Positions 55,359-63,696 of a stretch of 64,000 nt of DNA are shown one piece after another (within the stretch, counting starts at the first letter, position 1; the number at the start of each line of letters is the position of its first letter). The stretch is from assembly GCA_027037055.1 (NCBI GenBank), contig JALWBR010000024.1, forward strand, positions 1-64,000, written 5' to 3'. The position numbers were made by a program, and so were the translations under genes. The stretch comes from Aquificales bacterium. GTDB lineage: Bacteria > Aquificota > Aquificia > Aquificales > Aquificaceae. The notes beneath the pieces are model-generated. The model made no database searches. It had not been told where the DNA came from and saw only the letters and a list, made by a program, of their open reading frames with translations.

Positions 55359-56210
55359 ATGCCGATACTATTTAAACGAGTAAGGGAACTTAGAAACTAT
55401 CTTGAATCCGTTAGATGCGATAGGGGTAAAAATAAACTCGTGGGATTCGTACCCACCATGGGCTATCTACACGAAGGTCATATAGAACTTATAAAAAGAT
55501 CAAAACTTCAAAATGATATTACGGTTGTAAGTATATATGTGAATCCTACCCAATTTGGAGAGAACGAAGACTATGACAGATATCCGCGGGACATAGACAG
55601 AGACCTTGCTATATGCAATGAACAAGGAGTAGATGTAGTTTTTGTACCCGATGATAAGGAAATATACCCCAACGGATTTCAAACGGTAGTTATGGTTGAA
55701 GGATTGAGTGATATACTTGAAGGAAAGTTCAGACCAGGACACTTCAAGGGAGTAACTACGGTAGTTACAAAACTGATAAACGCGGTAATGCCCGACAGAC
55801 TATACTTAGGAGAGAAGGACTTTCAGCAGATGGTAATAATAAAGAGAATGATAGAAGATCTTCTGTTACCCGTTGAAATAGTCCCCGTACCTACCGTCCG
55901 GGACAAGGACGGTCTTGCCATGAGTTCAAGAAACACATATTTATCCGAAGATGAAAGGAAATCCGCAACCGCCATATATAAATCCCTTCTGCTTGCAAAG
56001 GAAATGGTATCAAACGGAGAAAGAAGAATGAATACAATAAGGAAAAGAATGGAGGAGTTTTTAAAATCCCATCCCCATATCAAAAAAATAGATTACATTG
56101 AAGCCTGCGATAATCAGCTTAATATAAAAGAAGAAGTTTCAAAGGGCGATAGGATACTTATAGCTGTTTGGGTGGGAAATACAAGATTGATTGATAATAT
56201 GGAATTATAA
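55359..56210 (+). CDS. panC: Pantoate-beta-alanine ligase
   Basis: 283 residues. Makes pantothenate from pantoate, beta-alanine and [23 protein letters not shown] near residue 28 (HxGH-type), [56 protein letters not shown] and [19 protein letters not shown] are family signatures. The start is set by the strong ribosome site. Confidence 0.96.
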   Translation: MPILFKRVRELRNYLESVRCDRGKNKLVGFVPTMGYLHEGHIELIKRSKLQNDITVVSIYVNPTQFGENEDYDRYPRDIDRDLAICNEQGVDVVFVPDDKEIYPNGFQTVVMVEGLSDILEGKFRPGHFKGVTTVVTKLINAVMPDRLYLGEKDFQQMVIIKRMIEDLLLPVEIVPVPTVRDKDGLAMSSRNTYLSEDERKSATAIYKSLLLAKEMVSNGERRMNTIRKRMEEFLKSHPHIKKIDYIEACDNQLNIKEEVSKGDRILIAVWVGNTRLIDNMEL

Positions 56211-56212
56211 TA

Positions 56213-56692
56213 ATGGAGAGGAACGGTAATATGGAACAGAAGGAAGGATATCTGAATGCAAAAGGACTTAAGATATCGGTTGTAGCATCAAGGTTCAACA
56301 ACCTTTTGGTGGATGAACTTATAAAGGGTGCGGTTGACTGCTTTTTAAGACACGGAGGAAATAAGGAAGATATTGAAATAATAAGGGTGCCCGGATCCTG
56401 GGAGATTCCGCTTGCGGTGAAGAAAATAGCTAAGAAAAGGGAAAGGGATGCGGTAGTAGCTCTGGGTGCCCTTATAAGGGGAGAAACACCCCATTTTGAT
56501 TATATAGCCTCTGAAGTAACAAAAGGTTTAGCCTCCGTGTCCCTTGAAAGTGAAATTCCCGTCACTTACGGGGTTATCACAGCTGATGATTTAATACAAG
56601 CGATTGAAAGATCTGGTACAAAACAAGGCAACAAGGGCTGGGAAGCCATGCTCTCCGCCATAGAAATGGCTAATCTGTTAAAAAATATATAA
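56213..56692 (+). CDS. ribH: 6,7-dimethyl-8-ribityllumazine synthase
   Basis: Up to 159 residues; an ATG at 56231 with GAGAGG upstream would drop six. [57 protein letters not shown] near residue 80 and [20 protein letters not shown] are diagnostic. Penultimate step of riboflavin synthesis. It forms the classical pair with nusB downstream. Confidence 0.96.
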   Translation: MERNGNMEQKEGYLNAKGLKISVVASRFNNLLVDELIKGAVDCFLRHGGNKEDIEIIRVPGSWEIPLAVKKIAKKRERDAVVALGALIRGETPHFDYIASEVTKGLASVSLESEIPVTYGVITADDLIQAIERSGTKQGNKGWEAMLSAIEMANLLKNI

Positions 56693-56697
56693 ACTTC

Positions 56698-57126
56698 ATG
56701 CGATACAGAAAAAGGGCAAGGGAAGAAAGCCTTATAATACTTTACAGATGGGATCTTGCAGGGGGCAACCTTAATGCAATAAAGGAAGAGCATCTTGAAG
56801 AGAAAGAGCTTTCGGAAGAAGTAAAGAAATACATAGACACCCTCATAAGTACGGTTAGCGATAACATAGTGAAGATTGATTCAATAATAGAGGAACATCT
56901 TGAAAACTGGAGCTTTGATAGACTCGGATATATAGAGAGGAGCATACTGAGGCTCGGTGTAGCGGAACTCATATTCATAGGAGTACAAGATCCCGGAAGA
57001 GCCTTTAACGATTATATAGATCTCGCAAAGAAATATGGCGATGAAAAGGCGGGAAAATTTGTTCACGGAATACTCGGAAATATATACAAACAAAAGTTAT
57101 CTTCTGAAGATAAGGTTAAGAATTAG
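56698..57126 (+). CDS. nusB: Transcription antitermination factor NusB
   Basis: 142 residues. Starts MRYRKRAREESLIILYRWDL; IEEHLENWSFDRLGYIERSI and YGDEKAGKFVHGILGNIYKQ are the NusB core. It acts with NusE (S10) on rRNA operons. It is 5 bases after ribH and its 3' end overlaps the DUF2905 gene by 30 bases tail to tail. Confidence 0.95.
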   Translation: MRYRKRAREESLIILYRWDLAGGNLNAIKEEHLEEKELSEEVKKYIDTLISTVSDNIVKIDSIIEEHLENWSFDRLGYIERSILRLGVAELIFIGVQDPGRAFNDYIDLAKKYGDEKAGKFVHGILGNIYKQKLSSEDKVKN

Positions 57127-57318
57127 TGTTAAGACTATGCTGAGGATTATTGATGTTACTATAGGAATGTAAATAACAAAATTGTCGCGTTTTATAAAAA
57201 TGTCTCCAGGAAGCTTACCTATATTACCGGAAGGAATCTTTTCAAAGAAGAGAAAAAACAAACCGATTATTATAAGTATGAGTCCGGAAATTATAAGAAG
57301 TCTGCCAGCATATTCCAT
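57097..57318 (-). CDS. DUF2905 small membrane protein
   Basis: 73 residues. Two membrane helices (about 6-26 and 49-71) joined by IPSGNIGKLPGDIFIKRDNF, the conserved loop of this family. Function is unknown; homologues are widespread in bacteria. TATAAT at 57337-57332 lies 13 bases before the ATG on the minus strand. Confidence 0.85.
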   Translation of the reverse strand: MEYAGRLLIISGLILIIIGLFFLFFEKIPSGNIGKLPGDIFIKRDNFVIYIPIVTSIILSIVLTLILNLIFRR

Positions 57319-57354
57319 CTCAAATATTTATATTATAAGAAGGAGGGTTTGGAT

Positions 57355-57846
57355 ATGGAACTTGACCTCATAAAATATGAGATGGACGGGGAAATAAAAA
57401 GGCAAATAGACAATATACTCGGGAAATTTATGAGTAAAACAAAGGTTGATCTTATAGTACTTTGTGATGATGCAGGCAGAATAGCATCTTACAAAGGGAA
57501 AACGCAGGATGAAAACGAGATTGAATTTGTGGCAAGTCTTATAAGCGGTATATTCGGTGCCGCGGCGGAAATGGCAAAAATCATGAATGAGGGAGATGTG
57601 CTGGATATAGTACAATACGAAAGCAAAAATGTTAATGTTCTAATAAAGGCGGTAGGGAAGAGGTTCCTCGTAGGAGTTTTAGCCCCCAAGGATGCATCCT
57701 TAGGAAGTATAAGATTGTTCATAAAAGAGCTGTGCGGTGACATAGAAACCCTGTTTGCGGGACTCAAGCTAAGACCCGCAAAGGTAATAAGGCTTAAGCC
57801 AGAAGATATAGAAAGGAAACTCAATCAAGTATTGGGTGCGGGATGA
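57355..57846 (+). CDS. mglB: Roadblock/LC7-domain protein (MglB-like)
   Basis: 163 residues from the ATG at 57355, which has AAGGAGG 9 bases upstream (a TTG two codons earlier is possible). The roadblock fold spans about residues 15-120: DLIVLCDDAGRIASYKGK, FVASLISGIFGAAAEMAKIM and VGKRFLVGVLAPKDASLGSI. A tail of ~40 residues ends in KPEDIERKLNQVLGAG. In MglA/MglB pairs it is the GTPase-activating protein. It overlaps mglA by 4 bases. The symbol is by analogy; no direct similarity to Myxococcus MglB can be shown here. Confidence 0.75.
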   Translation: MELDLIKYEMDGEIKRQIDNILGKFMSKTKVDLIVLCDDAGRIASYKGKTQDENEIEFVASLISGIFGAAAEMAKIMNEGDVLDIVQYESKNVNVLIKAVGKRFLVGVLAPKDASLGSIRLFIKELCGDIETLFAGLKLRPAKVIRLKPEDIERKLNQVLGAG

Positions 57847-58403
57847 AGCTAAAAATAGTTTACTTCGGTGCAAGTCTTGCAGGTAAAAGTACAAATGTTA
57901 AGGTGCTTCACAGCATACTGAAAGAAAAAGGTTTAACAAAGGGTGACTACATATCCATGGAAACGGATGAAAAAAGAACCTTATTTGTTGAAATGTTTGC
58001 AAGTCAGATAAACATAGACGATCATCCCATAGATATTAAAATCCTGACAACACCCGGACAGTTCAGACTTCATCCCCTCAGGAAGGTGATAATGAAAGGT
58101 GTTGACGGTCTTGTTTTCGTTGTTGACAGCCAGAGGGAAAGGGAAAAAATAAACTTCCTTGTTTTGAGAGAAACAGCAGCGGTACTTAAGGAAGAAAATA
58201 TGAACCTTTTTGATATACCCGTTGTTGTTCAATACAACAAAAGGGATCTAAAGGATGCCATGCCCGTTGATGAGCTACAACCTATATGTAATCCGTGGGA
58301 TACGGATTATATTGAAGCGGTTGCAACGGAGGGAAAGGGTGTACTTGAAACCTTCCAGAAAATAGTAACCAAGGTCTTAGTAAAGACATGCCAAGAAAGA
58401 TAG
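57843..58403 (+). CDS. mglA: MglA-type small GTPase
   Basis: 186 residues, Ras-like. G1 FGASLAGKSTNVKVLHSIL at residues 8-26, ETDEKRTLFVEMF in the switch region, G3 ILTTPGQFRLHPLRKVIMKG and VDGLVFVVDSQ, G4 QYNKRDL. The PGQ after TT and the QYNKRD form are MglA hallmarks. MglA controls polarity, gliding or type IV pilus machines. It lies between the roadblock gene and an unknown gene, overlapping both. Confidence 0.92.
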   Translation: MKLKIVYFGASLAGKSTNVKVLHSILKEKGLTKGDYISMETDEKRTLFVEMFASQINIDDHPIDIKILTTPGQFRLHPLRKVIMKGVDGLVFVVDSQREREKINFLVLRETAAVLKEENMNLFDIPVVVQYNKRDLKDAMPVDELQPICNPWDTDYIEAVATEGKGVLETFQKIVTKVLVKTCQER

Positions 58404-59539
58404 TTTACGAAAACCTTAATGCGGAAGTTGTTGATATAAAAGGCCTTCTTGAAGATCTTAAATCAAGAAAATTCAACGGTTATATACTTCTCAATAAATG
58501 GGACAGGGAGATTTATTGCATTATTAAAAACGGTAACCTTGAAAAAGCTGTCAGTTTTGACTCCAACGGAAGAAAAGAACTGAGGGAGTGTAAAGAAATA
58601 CCCAAGGACGAGGGTACCATTTCAGTGATAGAGACCGATCCTCTTGAGCTGATCCATATATTTCATGATATACCATCAATTCAATTTGCTGGTCCGACTG
58701 TACTTTCCGGATACGGAAATCCCATACAGCAACCCATTAAAATGAGCCATATAAACTTTGAAAATATCAAAAAGATTATTGAAAGAGAGAAAACAAACGG
58801 CTATGCGGTATTCTTTGATGAGGAGGATATACTCGGGAACATTATATTTTATGAAGGCAAGACTGTAAATGCCTTTTCAAAGGGTCTTTTCAGGGAAGAG
58901 GCACTTAATTTTCTTACAAAAAAGATAAGTCCCGCCAAACACTATGTTGCCGTGTACTCCGTGGAACCCGAACTTTTACTTTTCATAAATTCTCTTGACA
59001 GACTGGGCAAGATACAGAAGGGAAGACTGTCATCCTTTGAAGATCTGCAAATGCTTATAACTGAAGCATCAAAGGAAAGGGATTCCTTTATACTTGAAGC
59101 AATTCTGAATAACGATGTGCGCTACTACTTCTTTTTCTTCCACGGCTCCCTTATAAAGGGCATAAATATAAATAAAGGCGTCTTTAAAGATGCATCCATT
59201 AAAGATCTCGGAAGCCTTATAAAAGAGGGTATAACCTTCAGCATCATACATATAAACATAGAGATGCATCCAGAACCCATTAAATTGGACGGATTCAAAA
59301 AAAGTGGTAATGAGTTTGTAAGTAAAGAAAAAATAACAGAGATAAAAAACGCCTTTATAGACAGCATAGGTCCGGTGGGAAACTTTATATGGAATAAGAA
59401 GCTTAGTGATTACGGTATATCCGAAGATGAAATTACAAGGGATATACTTGACTCTTTAATAAATTCCCTATCAGCCGAAATACCAGATAATGCCTACGCA
59501 AAAAAATTCATTGAAAAGGCAAGGGGGATATTGAAATGA
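58388..59539 (+). CDS. Unknown protein with three DUF4388-like units, possible MglA partner
   Basis: 383 residues, soluble, no signal. Three segments share a pattern of strand, short turn, strand and G-x-(A/V) that resembles DUF4388: about 30-56 (GYILLNKWDREIYCIIKNG), 138-167 (GYAVFFDEEDILGNIIFYEG) and 248-272 (FFFFHGSLIKGININKGVFK). A helical C-terminus contains IDSIGPVGNFIWNKKL. I do not recognise a named family. It overlaps mglA by 16 bases and the haem sensor by 4, so it may link the sensor to the GTPase; that is inference from context. Confidence 0.6.
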   Translation: MPRKIVYENLNAEVVDIKGLLEDLKSRKFNGYILLNKWDREIYCIIKNGNLEKAVSFDSNGRKELRECKEIPKDEGTISVIETDPLELIHIFHDIPSIQFAGPTVLSGYGNPIQQPIKMSHINFENIKKIIEREKTNGYAVFFDEEDILGNIIFYEGKTVNAFSKGLFREEALNFLTKKISPAKHYVAVYSVEPELLLFINSLDRLGKIQKGRLSSFEDLQMLITEASKERDSFILEAILNNDVRYYFFFFHGSLIKGININKGVFKDASIKDLGSLIKEGITFSIIHINIEMHPEPIKLDGFKKSGNEFVSKEKITEIKNAFIDSIGPVGNFIWNKKLSDYGISEDEITRDILDSLINSLSAEIPDNAYAKKFIEKARGILK

Positions 59540-60438
59540 AAGGTTTCAGGATAATACCCGTAAGTATAAAGTGGAAGATATCCATTCTTATACTCCTGAT
59601 AGGTATAACAACGGGGTTAAGCGTCGGGGTTTACACATACCTTGACAGCATAGAAAGGGCAAAGGAAACTGCGAAAACCGAGATAGAAGTAACAATGGCC
59701 TTTGTCCAGGCATCCCGCGAGTATGTAAGAAGAACCCTCAGACCCAAGGTTAATGAATTACTTCAAGCGGGGTGCACAAAAGATGATTTTATCCTTGAAG
59801 CTCAATCATCAAGTTTCTTTACCGCTTCAATATTCAGCATGGTAACAGAGAGCCTGCCCGAAATGATTCTCAGGCAGGTTGCCTTTAACCCCCTAAATCC
59901 CAAAAACAAACCGAATGAGGTGGAAAAAAAGATTATCGCTTATTTGAGAAGCACAAATAAAAAGGAATTTGAAGGCATAGTCGTTCACAGAGGTCAAAGA
60001 CACTTCGTAAAGGCATTTGCCATAATACCCAAACAAAAATGTCTGAGATGTCACAGTGATCCCCAGCTTATGCCCAGGAAGGTAAGAGAAATATATAATC
60101 CTCAGAAAAACATGAACTGGCAACCCGGAAAAGTGCAGGGTGCGGTAATGGTTTACATACCTTTTGAAACAAAGGTGCTTAAAGCACAGATAGAGGGGCT
60201 TATAAAGGGAGGGGTGGTATTCGGCATATTCCTTTTACTCGTCGTAATAGTACTTTTAATGCTGAATGCCATGGTTTTCAAACCCATAGATAAGCTAAGG
60301 GAACACGCGGAAAAGATAAGCAGGGGTGAGGTTGACGAAAAGATAGAAATAACATCGGAAAATGAGATAGGTAAGCTTGCGGAAGCCTTTGAAAGGATGA
60401 GGATAAGTATTAAGAAGGTAATGGATCTTTTGAAATGA
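59536..60438 (+). CDS. Membrane c-type haem sensor (DUF3365) with HAMP domain
   Basis: 300 residues. Helix about 14-35, a ~185-residue periplasmic DUF3365 (Tll0287-like) domain, second helix 223-247, and a HAMP domain from about 246 to the end (MVFKPIDKLREHAEKISRGE). The haem motif is C169-LR-C172-H173 (QKCLRCHSDP). A second periplasmic cysteine, C80, might be an axial ligand, as in Tll0287. There is no kinase, cyclase or chemoreceptor domain after HAMP, so output must go to another protein, most simply the GTPase module upstream. Confidence 0.88.
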   Translation: MKGFRIIPVSIKWKISILILLIGITTGLSVGVYTYLDSIERAKETAKTEIEVTMAFVQASREYVRRTLRPKVNELLQAGCTKDDFILEAQSSSFFTASIFSMVTESLPEMILRQVAFNPLNPKNKPNEVEKKIIAYLRSTNKKEFEGIVVHRGQRHFVKAFAIIPKQKCLRCHSDPQLMPRKVREIYNPQKNMNWQPGKVQGAVMVYIPFETKVLKAQIEGLIKGGVVFGIFLLLVVIVLLMLNAMVFKPIDKLREHAEKISRGEVDEKIEITSENEIGKLAEAFERMRISIKKVMDLLK

Positions 60439-61666
60439 AGGAGTAAATCGCCCTATTAAAAGCCTCGCCCCTCTCTATGTAATTTGAAAACATATCAAAA
60501 GAGGCACAGCCCGGGGAAAAGAGGATAACATCCCCGGGGACTGCAAAATAAAAAGCCTTTTTTACAGCATCTCCCAAATCATTACTCTTGACCACTTCAA
60601 CAACATCATCCCAAGCCTCTATAATTTCATCAGCGGACTCTCCTATCACAATACATTTTTTTACATGCTTCTTTATCTCTTCCCTTAAAGAATAAAAATC
60701 ACCGCCCTTATTCCTACCCCCCACTATGAGAATGACTTTTTCAAAGGAAATTACTGCGGATTTCAAAGCGTTAACAGTTGTAGCCTTTGAATCGTTATAA
60801 ATACTTATACCTTTATACTCAGTAACAAAAGAGAGCCTGAAAGGTAAACCCTCAAACTCATATATTTCCTCCTTTATTATATCCTCGGGAATTCCAAAGC
60901 ATAGAGCGGTAAGAATTGAAGCCATAATATTATCAATATTGTGCCTTCCTACAAGCTTTATTTTGGTCGTATCAATAAATCTTTCACCCTTAATATACAC
61001 AAATCTTCCGTCAAAAAAGTTTTCCTCCGAGTTGAAGAATATCCTTTGTGCGCGGGTCGGTACATCCGCAACCTCCTTAAGTCCCGCATTCAGTACTGCT
61101 ACATCTTCTTCTTTCTGGTTCATAAAGAGTCTGTATTTGCTTTCAAGGTAATCCTTCAAATCAGGGTGCCAGTCAAGATGATCAGTTGAAAAGTTAAGAA
61201 ATACCCCCACATGCGGTCTGAAGTTTCTCAATGTCTTAGCTTGAAAGGAAGAGACTTCAAGAACAGCTATACCTTCCGTATTGTGTTTTACTATCTCTGA
61301 GAAGGGTACACCTATATTTCCGCCTTCGTAAACTTCCAGGAAGTATCTCTTTAATATCCTATATATAAGACGAGTGGTGGTTGATTTTCCGTCCGTACCA
61401 GTAACGGCTACAATCTTACCTTTAAAAAATCTTGAAGCTACCTCCAGTTCACCGGTAAGAGGTGTATTCCTTTCCTCGGAAAGCTTAAATAATTCATGGG
61501 TTGGAGGAATCCCAGGAGATACAACTATCTCATCCACATCCCCTATTAGATCTTCCGGTTTATCTCCCCTTCTATCATCCCCTTCAATAACGCTGTAACC
61601 TTTAAGTCTCAAAAGCTCGGAAACAGCCCTACCGCTCTTGCCGAGTCCCCAAACGAGAATCTTCAT
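60410..61666 (-). CDS. murD: UDP-N-acetylmuramoylalanine-D-glutamate ligase
   Basis: 418 residues. Peptidoglycan precursor synthesis. ILVWGLGKSGRAVSELLRLK at the start, VVSPGIPPTHELF, IVAVTGTDGKSTTTRLIYRI near residue 88, LEVSSFQAKTL, FLNFSTDHLDWHPDLKDYLE near 152 and IYNDSKATTVNALKSAV are family signatures. It stands alone here and overlaps the haem sensor gene by 29 bases tail to tail. AAGGGA lies 4-5 bases before the ATG. Confidence 0.95.
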   Translation of the reverse strand: MKILVWGLGKSGRAVSELLRLKGYSVIEGDDRRGDKPEDLIGDVDEIVVSPGIPPTHELFKLSEERNTPLTGELEVASRFFKGKIVAVTGTDGKSTTTRLIYRILKRYFLEVYEGGNIGVPFSEIVKHNTEGIAVLEVSSFQAKTLRNFRPHVGVFLNFSTDHLDWHPDLKDYLESKYRLFMNQKEEDVAVLNAGLKEVADVPTRAQRIFFNSEENFFDGRFVYIKGERFIDTTKIKLVGRHNIDNIMASILTALCFGIPEDIIKEEIYEFEGLPFRLSFVTEYKGISIYNDSKATTVNALKSAVISFEKVILIVGGRNKGGDFYSLREEIKKHVKKCIVIGESADEIIEAWDDVVEVVKSNDLGDAVKKAFYFAVPGDVILFSPGCASFDMFSNYIERGEAFNRAIYSFISKDPLPS

Positions 61667-61681
61667 AATTTCCCTTTTTCT

Positions 61682-61687
61682 TATAAT
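61682..61687 (+). promoter_or_regulatory. -10 element of mogA
   Basis: TATAAT ending 11 bases before the ATG at 61699, so the leader would be about 5 bases. It sits in the 32-base divergent gap with murD. Confidence 0.45.
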
Positions 61688-61698
61688 AAAATTAGAAC

Positions 61699-62238
61699 AT
61701 GGAACAGTTGAATGTAAAGATAGGAGTCCTCACCGTATCGGACAGGGCAAGCAGGGGTATTTATGAGGATTTCAGCGGAAAGGCAATAATTGATTATCTC
61801 AAGGATGTTATAACAACACCCTTTGATATTGACTACAGAATAGTACCCGATGAACTTGAAAAAATTAAGGAAATACTTATAGATATGGCGGATAACCAAA
61901 ATTGCAGCCTTATATTTACAACTGGAGGAACGGGACCCGCACCGAGGGATGTAACCCCCGAAGCTACCGAGGCGGTATGTAGCAGGATCCTGCCGGGATT
62001 CGGTGAACTGATGAGGCAAGTCTCACTTAAACAGGTTCCGACAGCCATACTATCAAGACAGCTTGCAGGTATAAGGGGAAATACCCTCATAGTTAATCTT
62101 CCCGGAAAGCCCCAATCCATAAAGATATGTCTTGATGCGGTATTTCCCGCAATACCCTACTGCCTTGATCTTATAGGCGGTGCCTATATAGAAACAAACG
62201 AGGAGAAGATAAAAACCTTCAGACCAAAAGGCACTTAA
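61699..62238 (+). CDS. mogA: Molybdopterin adenylyltransferase
   Basis: 179 residues. Molybdenum cofactor synthesis. KIGVLTVSDRASRGIYEDFS near residue 7, LIFTTGGTGPAPRDVTPEAT near 74, LAGIRGNTLIVNLPGKPQSI near 125. TTGGTG and the NLPG loop are diagnostic of MogA/MoaB; MogA is the closer. It stands alone; it overlaps glcD by 4 bases tail to tail. No molybdoenzyme is in the window. Confidence 0.92.
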   Translation: MEQLNVKIGVLTVSDRASRGIYEDFSGKAIIDYLKDVITTPFDIDYRIVPDELEKIKEILIDMADNQNCSLIFTTGGTGPAPRDVTPEATEAVCSRILPGFGELMRQVSLKQVPTAILSRQLAGIRGNTLIVNLPGKPQSIKICLDAVFPAIPYCLDLIGGAYIETNEEKIKTFRPKGT

Positions 62239-63620
62239 GAGAACACCTTGCCCGGATTAAACAGATTGAGAGGATCAAAGACCTTTTTTATCTCCCTCAT
62301 AATGTTAACTGTCTCTTTCCCCAGCTGTTTTTCCAAAAACGCCATCTTCGTAAGACCCACTCCGTGTTCCCCCGTTATTGAACCCCCGAAACCTATTGCG
62401 ATATCAAATACTTCTTCCATAGCCTTCTCCGCCCTTTCTTCCTCTTCCCTTGATGATTTATCGTACATAATATTCACATGCAGATTACCGTCACCTATAT
62501 GACCGAATATAACAACCGGTAAACCGTACTTTTCCGATAAACTCCTGAAAGCGGGTACAGCCTCCGAAAGGCAAGATCTCGGGACTACTATATCCTCGTT
62601 TATCTTTCCGCTCTTAATCTTGGCAAGGGCTGGACCCAAACTCTTCCTTGCAAGCCACAGCTCTTCTTCTTCCTTTCCATCCTTCGCTATCCTGTAGCTC
62701 ACACCCGCATCCTTTAATATCCCGCCTACAACCTTTACATCCTCCTCAACGGAAGGAGGATTCCCGTCAACCTCTATTAAAAGAAGGGCTTCAACATCAT
62801 CGGGAAGATCAATACCCTTGTATTCCCTTACAACACTTATGGCGTCCTTGTCCATGAATTCAAGGGCGGATGGGAAAACACCCGATGTCATCAAGGAAGT
62901 AACAACCTTACCTACTGTGGGAAGATCATCAAATAGGGCAAGCAGTGTCCTTCTTGCACGAGGCTTGGGTATAAGCCTGACTATTATCTCGGTTATAAGA
63001 CCGAGTGTCCCTTCAGAACCTACAAAGAACTTGGTAATATCATAACCCGCCACATCCTTTATAACGGGATTGCCAGTTCTTATAACAGTACCGTGCTTTA
63101 TAACAGCGGTAATCCCCAACACATACTCCCTTGTAACACCATATTTAACACACCTCGGTCCCCCCGCATTCTCCGCCACATTACCACCTATGGTTGAGTA
63201 CTTATAAGAAGAAGGATCAGGGGGATAAAAAAGACCCAATTTCTCAACATACTTTTGAAAATCGTAGGTAACCACACCGGGTTCTACCACCGCGGTAGCA
63301 TTATCCCTGTCCACCTTAAACCTGTTCATTCTTTCAAAAGAAATTACAACACCGCCCCTGTCCGTGGGCATAGCTCCGCCCGTTAGTCCCGAACCTGCAC
63401 CCCTCGGAAACATAGGTATTCCCTCTTCGTAACATATCTCTACGATCCTTTTAACATCTTCCTTTCCCTCCGGAAAAACAACAGCGGAAGGCATCTCGGA
63501 TTTTACGGGTATGGGAGTAGCATCGTAAGAGTACAGCTTTCTTTCCACATCGGAGGTGCTTACCTTATTCTCCCCGAGCGCCTTAATAAGCCTTTTTATA
63601 CCATCGGAGACGATAATCAT
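62235..63620 (-). CDS. glcD: FAD-linked oxidase, glycolate/D-lactate dehydrogenase subunit GlcD type
   Basis: 461 residues from the ATG at 63620 (MIIVSDGIKRLIKALGENKV); the frame is open to 63995 but the extension is antisense to sppA. FAD-binding PCMH domain: SAVVFPEGKEDVKRIVEICY, MFPRGAGSGLTGGAMPT near residue 78, STIGGNVAENAGGPRCVKYG near 145. C-terminal FAD-oxidase: VFGHIGDGNLHVNI and GSITGEHGVGLTKM. Oxidises glycolate or D-lactate; the partner GlcE/GlcF are not here. TATATT ends 9 bases before the ATG. Confidence 0.92.
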   Translation of the reverse strand: MIIVSDGIKRLIKALGENKVSTSDVERKLYSYDATPIPVKSEMPSAVVFPEGKEDVKRIVEICYEEGIPMFPRGAGSGLTGGAMPTDRGGVVISFERMNRFKVDRDNATAVVEPGVVTYDFQKYVEKLGLFYPPDPSSYKYSTIGGNVAENAGGPRCVKYGVTREYVLGITAVIKHGTVIRTGNPVIKDVAGYDITKFFVGSEGTLGLITEIIVRLIPKPRARRTLLALFDDLPTVGKVVTSLMTSGVFPSALEFMDKDAISVVREYKGIDLPDDVEALLLIEVDGNPPSVEEDVKVVGGILKDAGVSYRIAKDGKEEEELWLARKSLGPALAKIKSGKINEDIVVPRSCLSEAVPAFRSLSEKYGLPVVIFGHIGDGNLHVNIMYDKSSREEEERAEKAMEEVFDIAIGFGGSITGEHGVGLTKMAFLEKQLGKETVNIMREIKKVFDPLNLFNPGKVFS

Positions 63621-63696
63621 GATCCTACTAATATAACATCGCAATAAAAAGCATCCATGATTGCAGTCAAAAGAAAATTTAATAAAATCATATAGT

